A stretch of 64,000 nucleotides of DNA from Arsenicicoccus sp. oral taxon 190 (GTDB lineage Bacteria > Actinomycetota > Actinomycetes > Actinomycetales > Dermatophilaceae): contig NZ_CP012070.1 in NCBI RefSeq assembly GCF_001189535.1, positions 1,054,001-1,118,000 on the forward strand, in the 5' to 3' direction. The translations under genes and the position numbers were made by a program. Within the stretch, counting starts at the first letter, position 1. Each line of letters begins with the position of its first letter. Of the stretch, positions 58,072 to 64,000 are shown in pieces. The notes below the pieces were generated by a model. It was given only the letters and a program-made list of their open reading frames with translations, had not been told where the DNA came from and did no database searches.

Positions 58072-58401
58072 TCAGGAGATGTAGTCCGCGAGCTCCTTGA
58101 GCAGGCGCGGCTTGGGCTGCGCGCCCACGATGCTCTTGACGACCTCGCCGCCGACGTAGACGTTGATGGTCGGCAGGCCGGTGACGCCGTAGCGCGCGGT
58201 GGTCTGGGGGTTCTCGTCGGCGTTGAGCTTGACGACGTCGATCTTGTCGGCGTAGGTGCCGGCGATCTCGTCCAGGACCGGGGCGATCTGGCGGCACGGG
58301 CCGCACCAGGAGGCCCAGAAGTCGACGAGCACGGGCTTGCTGCTCTGCAGCACGTCCTGCTCGAAGGTCGCGTCGGTGGTGTCCTTGGTGTTGGTGCCCA
58401 T
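58072..58401 (-). CDS. trxA: Thioredoxin
   Basis: 109 residues. KPVLVDFWASWCGPCRQIAP carries the active-site WCGPC (C33, C36). DVVKLNADENPQTTARYGVT and the cis-Pro GLPTINVYVGGEVV follow. It reduces protein disulfides in the cytoplasm, recharged by the adjacent thioredoxin reductase 28 bases upstream in the same direction (trxB-trxA operon). Confidence 0.97.
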   Translation of the reverse strand: MGTNTKDTTDATFEQDVLQSSKPVLVDFWASWCGPCRQIAPVLDEIAGTYADKIDVVKLNADENPQTTARYGVTGLPTINVYVGGEVVKSIVGAQPKPRLLKELADYIS

Positions 58402-58429
58402 GGGTGTCCTTCCGGGTCGGGTGGGTGGG

Positions 58430-59431
58430 TCAGCGGGCGAGCTCGGTGGCCTGGGGCTCGGCGGTCAGGGAGGCGTCGGGGGCCGGGCTGCCGGCCTCGT
58501 CGCGCGCAGCCAGGAAGCGCTCGGCGTCCAGGGCGGCGGCGCAGCCGGACCCGGCCGCGGTGATGGCCTGGCGGTAGGTGTGGTCGACCAGGTCGCCGCA
58601 CGCGAAGACGCCCGCGACGTTGGTCGCGGTGGTGCGGCCCTGGACGAGGACGTAGCCCTCGTCGTCGAGGTCGATGACGCCCCGGACCAGCTCGTTGCGC
58701 GGCTCGTGGCCGATCGCCACGAAGACCGCCGAGGTCGGGAGGTCGCGCTCGGCGCCGGTGACGGTGTCGCGCAGGGTCACGGACTCGACCTTGGTGTCGC
58801 CGTTGATGGAGGCGACGGCGGAGTTCCACGCGAAGTCGATCTTGTCGTTGGCGAACGCCCGGTCCGCCATGATCTTGGAGGCCCGCAGCTCGTCGCGCCG
58901 GTGGACGATGGTGACGCGCTCGCCGAAGCGGGTGAGGAAGGTGGCCTCCTCGATGGCAGAGTCGCCGCCGCCGACCACGACGATCGGCTTGTTGCGGAAG
59001 AACGCACCGTCGCAGGTGGCGCACCAGGAGACGCCGCGGCCCGAGAGCCGCTTCTCGTCCGGCAGCCCGAGCTCGCGGTAGGCGGAGCCCATGGCCAGGA
59101 TCACCGCGTGGGCGCGGTGCTGGTTGCCCTCGCCGTCGGTGACGACCTTGACGTCGCCGGTCAGGTCGACCGCGGTGACGTCGTCCCGCACCAGCTCGGC
59201 CCCGAACCGCTCGGCCTGGGCGCGCATCTCGTCCATCAGGTCCGGGCCCATGATGCCGTCGCGGAAACCGGGGAAGTTCTCCACCTCGGTGGTGTTCATG
59301 AGCGCGCCGCCGGCGGTGACCGACCCCTCGAAGACCAGCGGCTCCAGGTTGGCTCGGGCCGCGTAGACGGCGGCGGTGTAGCCCGCCGGGCCGGAGCCGA
59401 TGATGATGAGGTTGCGGACGTCGCTGCTCAT
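58430..59431 (-). CDS. trxB: Thioredoxin reductase
   Basis: 333 residues from ATG 59431. FAD-binding NLIIIGSGPAGYTAAVYAAR, redox-active WCATCDGAFF (CxxC), NADPH-binding PIVVVGGGDSAIEEATFLTR and IVHRRDELRASKIM, and GVFACGDLVDHTYRQAITAA. It transfers electrons from NADPH to TrxA. An in-frame extension to 59572 is not supported by a ribosome site and contains the parS-like sequence at 59566. Confidence 0.97.
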   Translation of the reverse strand: MSSDVRNLIIIGSGPAGYTAAVYAARANLEPLVFEGSVTAGGALMNTTEVENFPGFRDGIMGPDLMDEMRAQAERFGAELVRDDVTAVDLTGDVKVVTDGEGNQHRAHAVILAMGSAYRELGLPDEKRLSGRGVSWCATCDGAFFRNKPIVVVGGGDSAIEEATFLTRFGERVTIVHRRDELRASKIMADRAFANDKIDFAWNSAVASINGDTKVESVTLRDTVTGAERDLPTSAVFVAIGHEPRNELVRGVIDLDDEGYVLVQGRTTATNVAGVFACGDLVDHTYRQAITAAGSGCAAALDAERFLAARDEAGSPAPDASLTAEPQATELAR

Positions 59432-59565
59432 GGGGTCCTTCGTCGGTGTGCGGTGATCAGGTCGGCCGAGACCGGGAGTCCCACTGTCCCATCCGGCGCG
59501 CACCGGCGGTAACCGTGGCGTCGGCGTGTTCATTCCGTGGGGTGCGGGGCCGGGGCGGTCGTCCG

Positions 59566-59579
59566 GTTTCACGTGGAAC
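59566..59579. promoter_or_regulatory. parS-like site upstream of trxB
   Basis: GTTTCACGTGGAAC, one mismatch to parS, in the 202-bp gap between trxB and the anti-sigma gene. It is identical to the site in recF. Confidence 0.65.
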
Positions 59580-59633
59580 GTCGAGCTCGGCCGCGGGTGC
59601 GCGTGCCGGGCTGGGGCCGCTGGGAGGCCCGAC

Positions 59634-60491
59634 TCAGCGGGTCGACACCGCGGGCTGCTCGAGGAGCTGCGCGCCGGCGGGTGCGCACGGCAGCGATGCC
59701 AGGTAGACCCCTACCTGACGACGGTCGCTGCCCTGCTCGACGGCGATGAGTACCGCGGGTCGGCCCTGGTAGCTGCCGATCTCGGCCGCGATGCGCCCGC
59801 TCGCGGCCCCGTGGACAGCCGCGAGGCACTCGCGCACCCCGGTCGGGGTGCCGATGGGTCCCACGCCCGGCTGCTCGACGGTGTGGGGCGTCGGGGGCGT
59901 CCAGGGCGACTGCAGCAAACCCCGGCCGTATGCCGCCAGAGCGGCCCCGCCCGGCAGCGGGCTGCGCGCGAGGCGGATCTGCACCGCGGGGGCCTCGGGC
60001 GCGAGCGGAGCCGTCGCGGCACCGGCCGACCCCGGGTCGGTCTGTGAGGTGGTGGACGGCGAGGTCGACAGAGGGGCGGAGGGGCTGGTCGACGGGGCCG
60101 AGCGGACCGAGCTGGCGTCGCCGTTGAGGTTGGCGGCCGCGGAGGAGGAGCTGGACTGGCCGTGGTCGACCAGGTTGGAGGCGACCACGCCGAAGACCGA
60201 CACGGCGGCCGCGGCACCCAGCACCGCGCCGAAGAGGCGCCGCCCCGACGGGCGTCGCCGGGTGGCCCCGTCGAAGGGGACCACGGTGGCGATCGGCCTC
60301 TCACCGGGGGCGCCGTGCCCCGGCGCGGGGGTGATGCGACGGCCGTGGGCCTCGGCCTCGAGGGAGGCGTTGATGCGGGCGACCAGGTCGGGGGGCATCG
60401 GGCCCGGGTCGGGGAGCGACGCGAGGAGGTCACGCACCCCGGTGGGATCCTCGTCGTCGGGGCGTGAGGTGCTCGGGTGCGGCGATGTCAT
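59634..60491 (-). CDS. Membrane-anchored anti-sigma factor for SigM (putative)
   Basis: 285 residues. A cytoplasmic N-terminus (GVRDLLASLPDPGPMPPDLV, ARINASLEAEAHGRR) leads to one membrane helix (LFGAVLGAAAAVSVFGVVAS, ~100-119). A Ser/Thr/Pro-rich stalk follows, then an outer domain with GVRECLAAVHGAASGRIAAE and ASLPCAPAGAQLLEQP. No zinc-finger motif is visible. Position directly downstream of sigM matches the RsmA-type anti-SigM of mycobacteria. It would sequester SigM until an envelope signal. GGAGG lies ten bases before the ATG. Confidence 0.75.
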   Translation of the reverse strand: MTSPHPSTSRPDDEDPTGVRDLLASLPDPGPMPPDLVARINASLEAEAHGRRITPAPGHGAPGERPIATVVPFDGATRRRPSGRRLFGAVLGAAAAVSVFGVVASNLVDHGQSSSSSAAANLNGDASSVRSAPSTSPSAPLSTSPSTTSQTDPGSAGAATAPLAPEAPAVQIRLARSPLPGGAALAAYGRGLLQSPWTPPTPHTVEQPGVGPIGTPTGVRECLAAVHGAASGRIAAEIGSYQGRPAVLIAVEQGSDRRQVGVYLASLPCAPAGAQLLEQPAVSTR

Positions 60492-60609
60492 GGGCGGGAC
60501 ACCTCCCTCGGGATCTGGTCGGGCCGGTGGTCGGCGGTCGTGCAGGAGCTCGGCGCGGCAGGTGCGACGCGGCGGGACGAGCCGGCGGCGGGGCGCATCT
60601 CCACCATGT

Positions 60610-61209
60610 CTAGGACGCGCCGTCGGACGGGATGGTTCCCGACCGACGGGTCGTCGGTCGGGACGGGCGGGCGCCGAGCCCGAGGATCTCGGCCATGGCG
60701 GTGCGACCGCGAGCGCACCGCGACTTGATGGTCCCCTCGGCGACGTCGAGGACCTGCGCCGCCTCCGCGACGCTGAGGCCGTGCATGTCGACGAGCACCA
60801 GGGCCAGCCGCTGCCCCTCGGGCAGCTGGGCGAGCGCCTGGCGCACGTCGAGCTGCACCTCCAGGGAGGCGTGGGCATCCCGGCCGTCGCTCAGGTCGTG
60901 CTCGGGCAGCTCGGACGTGGGGCGCGCCCGGCGCAGCCGGTCCAGGCAGGCGTTGACGACGATGCGGTGCAGCCAGGTCGTGACCGCCGCGTCGCCGCGG
61001 TAGGAGCCCGAGCGGCGGAAGGCGGCGATGAAGGCGTCCTGCACCGCGTCCGAGGCGAGCTCGCGGTCCGAGCAGGTGCGCATCGCGACGGCCCACATGC
61101 GGTCGCGGTGGCGTCGGTAGAGCTCGCCGAAGGCGTCCGGGTCACCGTCGTTGTGGGCCGCCATGAGGGCACGGTCGTCCGCCGTCGCGAGGTCCAGGGT
61201 CCCGGTCAT
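60610..61209 (-). CDS. sigM: ECF RNA polymerase sigma factor SigM
   Basis: 199 residues. Sigma-2: DPDAFGELYRRHRDRMWAVA, then DRELASDAVQDAFIAAFRRS and RGDAAVTTWLHRIVVNACLD. Sigma-4: ALAQLPEGQRLALVLVDMHG and LSVAEAAQVLDVAEGTIKSR, the helix-turn-helix. In actinobacteria SigM lies between the murJ-linked pseudokinase and trxB and controls late-growth or envelope-stress genes. Intact, in contrast to the broken ECF factor at 4 kb. Confidence 0.92.
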   Translation of the reverse strand: MTGTLDLATADDRALMAAHNDGDPDAFGELYRRHRDRMWAVAMRTCSDRELASDAVQDAFIAAFRRSGSYRGDAAVTTWLHRIVVNACLDRLRRARPTSELPEHDLSDGRDAHASLEVQLDVRQALAQLPEGQRLALVLVDMHGLSVAEAAQVLDVAEGTIKSRCARGRTAMAEILGLGARPSRPTTRRSGTIPSDGAS

Positions 61210-61224
61210 CGGCGCGGTCCGGGA

Positions 61225-63108
61225 TCAGGACAGGGCGATCTCGGAGAGCGCGGCGTAGTGGCCGCCGAACATCTCCGGGCTGTTGGTGAACCACACGATG
61301 ACATAGGGGTGCCGGCCGGCGCCGGGCTGCACCGGTATGGCGATCTCCCCCTTGGCCCCCTTGACGCTCCCGAGCTGGGTGGCGCCGTCCTTGGTGGCCG
61401 TGTCGCTGCCGTAGACCTCGATGTCCTGGCCGCCGCTGTCGGGCAGCACCAGCTTGATCTGGTGCAGGTCGCTCTGGGTGTCGCCGAGGAAGACGGCGAG
61501 GCCCACGCCCGACTTCAGGTTGCCGAACCGGTCGGTCTTGTATCGCTGGCTGCGCCAGTAGGTCCCCGGGTTGCCGTCACGGACGTTGTTGACCATGTCG
61601 TTGTTCTCCGCGTGGTCCTCGCCCTCGGGGTCGTAGGCGGAGACGCCGACGATGGGCAGCGGCGTGCCGGCCGGGGGCGGCGCGGCGGCGGTCTGGCGAC
61701 CCACGACCTTGCCGTCGGGCCCGACGGTGACCGTGACGGCGGGGGCGCTGGCCGTGTAGGTGCGGGCGACGGGCGGTGCGTCCAGCTGGCGCCGGATGTT
61801 GCCGACCATGGCGGAGATGCCCATCACGCCCAGGACCAGCCCGAGCACCACGAGGGCGGCCATCACGGCGAGGACGAAGTTGGACTGGCGGCGCGAGGGG
61901 GTGCCGGTCGGCACGTCGTTGACGAAGACCGGGGCCACGGGCTCGGCCCGGTGGTCGGCCTCGGTCGCGAGGGTGGAGAAGGGGACGCGACCGGCCATCT
62001 TGTCCTGCTGCCGGTCGAGCTGACGCTCGTGGCGCTCTGCGCGCCGCGCGGCGGCCCGGCGAGCGGCCGACCTGGCGACGGAGCCGACGCCGCCGACGAC
62101 CGCCCTGGCCCCCGCGGCCGTGGCCCCGGCCGCGGCGAGGGCCGCCGCCTCGGCCTTGCTCGGCGGGTGGTCCACGTCGGTGCGCAGGTCGTCGGCGAGG
62201 GCGAAGGGCGCCGGTGCCGCGGTGGACACCGCAGGCGCCGGGTGGGTCGGGGCGTCGCGTGAGTCCGAGGGGTCCGAGGGGGCGGGGCTCCCGAGGGAGC
62301 CGGACGCGCCGTGGGTGCCGGTCGAGCTCTGCCCGGGGCGCGGGTCGGCCGGCTCGTCGCCGGCCCTGAGCAGGCTCGCGACCGCCGCCGGGGACTCGGG
62401 CCGGTCGGGACGCCGGGCGCCCAGGCCGGACACCACGAGGTGCTCGAGGTCGTCCGGGACGGCCGCCACCAGCTCGGACGGAGCAACGGGGGCGCCCGCG
62501 ACCACGGGGGTGGGACGCAGCCGGACCTCTCCCGTCCCCGGCCAGGTGGCCGTGAGCGCGGCGTACAGCAGGGCGGTGAGCGCCGCGGCGTCGGTGCGGG
62601 AGGCGTCGGCGTCGCTGACGTCGTCGCGGCCGCGCAGCGCGGCCTGCACGGCGAGGCCGCGCAGCTTGACCGCGCCGTCGCGCTGCCGCAGCACGTCGTC
62701 CGGGGTGAGGTCGAGGTGGTGCAGCCCCCGCGTGCGGGCTCGCTCGAGCACCTCGGCGACGTCGCGGACGATGCGGCGGGCCTCGGGTGCGGGCAGCCCG
62801 CCGTCGCCGAGCAGGTCGGTCAGGGTCGCGGCGCCCTCGGGGGCCTCCTCCACCACGTGGACCAGGCCGTCGTCGTCACCGGCGTCCAGGATGGGCAGCA
62901 GCCGCGGGTCGGTGAGGGAGGACGCACGGCGCGCGGCGTCCAGGGCGGCGGGGGCCACCGGGTCGTCGGCGGGGAGCACGGTCACCCACACCCGCCGGCC
63001 GAAGGTGGTGTCGTCGGCCTCCCAGCGCTCCGCGCGCTCGGTGTGGTCGAGCCGCTGCCGGAGGTGGTAGCGGCCTCCGATGGACGTGCCCGGTCCCACA
63101 GCCGGCAT
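61225..63108 (-). CDS. Membrane pseudokinase of the murJ locus
   Basis: 627 residues. The N-terminal kinase-like fold begins GTSIGGRYHLRQRLDHTERA, but the ATP loop lacks the GxGxxG pattern. The catalytic loop reads HLDLTPDDVLRQRDG instead of HRDxKPxN, and KLRGLAVQ replaces DFG, so it is probably inactive. A long Pro/Ser/Ala linker, a basic segment and one membrane helix (VLAVMAALVVLGLVLGVMGI) follow. The outer C-terminal domain (VSAYDPEGEDHAENNDMV, then YKTDRFGNLKSGVGLAVFLG) resembles a galactose-binding-like sandwich. In M. tuberculosis the equivalent pseudokinase is fused to MviN and binds FhaA when phosphorylated. The start ATG is in a GTATGCCG word, with GAGGGAG upstream. Confidence 0.82.
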   Translation of the reverse strand: MPAVGPGTSIGGRYHLRQRLDHTERAERWEADDTTFGRRVWVTVLPADDPVAPAALDAARRASSLTDPRLLPILDAGDDDGLVHVVEEAPEGAATLTDLLGDGGLPAPEARRIVRDVAEVLERARTRGLHHLDLTPDDVLRQRDGAVKLRGLAVQAALRGRDDVSDADASRTDAAALTALLYAALTATWPGTGEVRLRPTPVVAGAPVAPSELVAAVPDDLEHLVVSGLGARRPDRPESPAAVASLLRAGDEPADPRPGQSSTGTHGASGSLGSPAPSDPSDSRDAPTHPAPAVSTAAPAPFALADDLRTDVDHPPSKAEAAALAAAGATAAGARAVVGGVGSVARSAARRAAARRAERHERQLDRQQDKMAGRVPFSTLATEADHRAEPVAPVFVNDVPTGTPSRRQSNFVLAVMAALVVLGLVLGVMGISAMVGNIRRQLDAPPVARTYTASAPAVTVTVGPDGKVVGRQTAAAPPPAGTPLPIVGVSAYDPEGEDHAENNDMVNNVRDGNPGTYWRSQRYKTDRFGNLKSGVGLAVFLGDTQSDLHQIKLVLPDSGGQDIEVYGSDTATKDGATQLGSVKGAKGEIAIPVQPGAGRHPYVIVWFTNSPEMFGGHYAALSEIALS

Positions 63109-63177
63109 ACGTCACTCCCTCTCGTCGTGGTGCGCGGCCCGGGACGTCGGCTCGCGCACGGTGGCGCTCATCGCATC

Positions 63178-64000
63178 CTAGGGCGTCGTGCCTGCTGAGG
63201 TCCGGCGACGCAGCCGCGTGGTGAGGGGCGACAACAGCTCGTCGACCTCCCGCAGGTGGAAGACGCGCGACAGCGCGAAGAAGAGCAGGGCGAAGACCAG
63301 CCCCCCGACGGCCAGCTGCAGGAGGGAGGACACCGTGCCGGACCCGGCCAACCGGGACCCGAGCTCCACCACCCCCCAGGTGGCCAGGGCGGACAGGGCC
63401 GACACCAGCGTCAGGCGGACGTGCAGCCGGACGATGTGCTGCAGCGGCAACCCACCGACGCGACGTCCGGCGATGACCACGAAGGCCAGGGCGGCCACCA
63501 GGTTGCCCACGGTCTGACCGACGGCGATGAGCGCCACGACGTGCTCCCGGGGACCGGCGAGCGCCAGCAGGGCGGCGGCGACCTGGACCGCCGTCAGCAA
63601 CGCCTGCAGGTAGAGGTTGGTGCGACCGTCCTCCAGGGCGAAGAGGAACCGCTGCTGCAGGGTCGTCCACCCGAACGGGATCAGCCCGAGCACCATGATG
63701 GCGAAGACCAGCGCGGTCTCGCCGAGCGCATGGCCGTGGACGCCGGGGACCAGCGACATCCCCGGCACCGCGAGGGGGAGGGCCACGGCCGTGACGGGCA
63801 CCAGCGCGACCGACGGCATCGTGAGACCCCGGGTCACGAGACGCCGCAGGCCGGCGGTGTCCGCGTCGTGCACGGCCCGGGACATGCGGGGATACAGGGC
63901 TGTGAGGATCGAGACCGTGATCACCCCGTGGGGCAGCATGAAGATCAGGAAGGCCAGCTGGTAGACCGTGACACCCGCGACGTCCTGCCCGGAGTCGTGG
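63178..64000 (-). CDS. murJ: MurJ lipid II flippase, C-terminal part
   Basis: About 273 residues to the window edge; the start is outside. Helices typical of the MOP superfamily follow VTVYQLAFLIFMLPHGVITV, with ILTALYPRMSRAVHDADTAG, GLIPFGWTTLQQRFLFALED and LALAGPREHVVALIAVGQTV. MurJ flips lipid II across the membrane. The final cytoplasmic tail after the last helix is short and basic. Together with the next gene (pseudokinase), sigM and trxB it forms the conserved right flank of the actinobacterial origin. Confidence 0.92.
   Translation of the reverse strand, partial: HDSGQDVAGVTVYQLAFLIFMLPHGVITVSILTALYPRMSRAVHDADTAGLRRLVTRGLTMPSVALVPVTAVALPLAVPGMSLVPGVHGHALGETALVFAIMVLGLIPFGWTTLQQRFLFALEDGRTNLYLQALLTAVQVAAALLALAGPREHVVALIAVGQTVGNLVAALAFVVIAGRRVGGLPLQHIVRLHVRLTLVSALSALATWGVVELGSRLAGSGTVSSLLQLAVGGLVFALLFFALSRVFHLREVDELLSPLTTRLRRRTSAGTTP

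Noticed and set aside
59791..62262. 823-codon plus-strand frame opposite the anti-sigma, sigM and pseudokinase genes
   Set aside because: Antisense shadow with biased composition; the minus-strand genes are clear.

Overview
This window is the replication-origin region of a high-G+C actinobacterium. The order dciA-recF-gnd-dnaN-oriC-dnaA-rpmH-rnpA-yidD-yidC-jag-rsmG-parA-parB, together with gyrB-gyrA-DUF3566-tRNA-Ile-tRNA-Ala and the fhaA-fhaB-pstP-rodA-pbpA-pknB operon next to pabA-srtE-DUF881-crgA, is the classic actinobacterial origin neighbourhood. Base composition, heavy GTG start use and gene content suggest Micrococcales, most likely an Intrasporangiaceae/Dermatophilaceae-like genus; that placement is inference.

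Layout. 1-3.5 kb: a metal/redox module (ArsR repressor, CDF exporter and a frameshifted TlpA-like thioredoxin leftward; DUF3105 and DUF305 proteins rightward). 3.6-9.1 kb: an accessory patchwork. It has a broken ECF sigma gene with an intact anti-sigma gene, a GH43 remnant, a DUF6328 membrane protein, an uppP remnant, and a rightward run of small genes ending in an Lsr2-like protein. 9.7-13.8 kb: metabolic genes (PF04199 cyclase plus hydroxyacid-oxoacid transhydrogenase, a P-loop kinase, and a divergent HxlR regulator/NAD(P)-binding protein pair). 14-15.9 kb: a decayed sugar locus (LacI and GPH transporter fragments that lost both 5' ends at one junction) and an IS21 istB remnant beside tRNA-Leu. 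16.1-26.5 kb: cell-wall and division control by Ser/Thr phosphorylation. 26.5-41 kb: rhomboid, cyclophilin, tRNAs, gyrase, and FUSC, thioesterase, DoxX and lipoprotein genes. 41.2-48.7 kb: replication initiation and oriC. 48.7-54.8 kb: membrane insertion, ribosome biogenesis and chromosome partition with parS sites. 54.9-64 kb: an ATP-grasp ligase, an aminotransferase, a GNAT-like protein, thioredoxin and its reductase, SigM and its partner, a pseudokinase and partial murJ.

The genes fit a coherent programme. DnaA/DnaN/RecF/DciA/gyrase start and sustain replication. ParA/ParB with clustered parS sites segregate the origin. PknB/PstP/FhaA/FhaB/RodA/PbpA/CrgA and the MurJ-linked pseudokinase couple growth to peptidoglycan synthesis.

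The most unusual signal is a short non-palindromic DNA word, GTATGNCG (reverse CGNCATAC). I count about 55 copies, in both orientations. It accounts for nearly every GTATG/CATAC in the window, is enriched between genes and at start codons, and sometimes forces very rare codons. It is nearly absent from the segments that look horizontally acquired or decayed. I do not recognise it as a described actinobacterial element. Other notable signals are a consensus DnaA-box cluster 19 kb from oriC, a palindromic DnaA-box pair in the dnaA promoter, parS sites embedded in coding sequence, and a three-copy hairpin repeat in convergent intergenic spaces.
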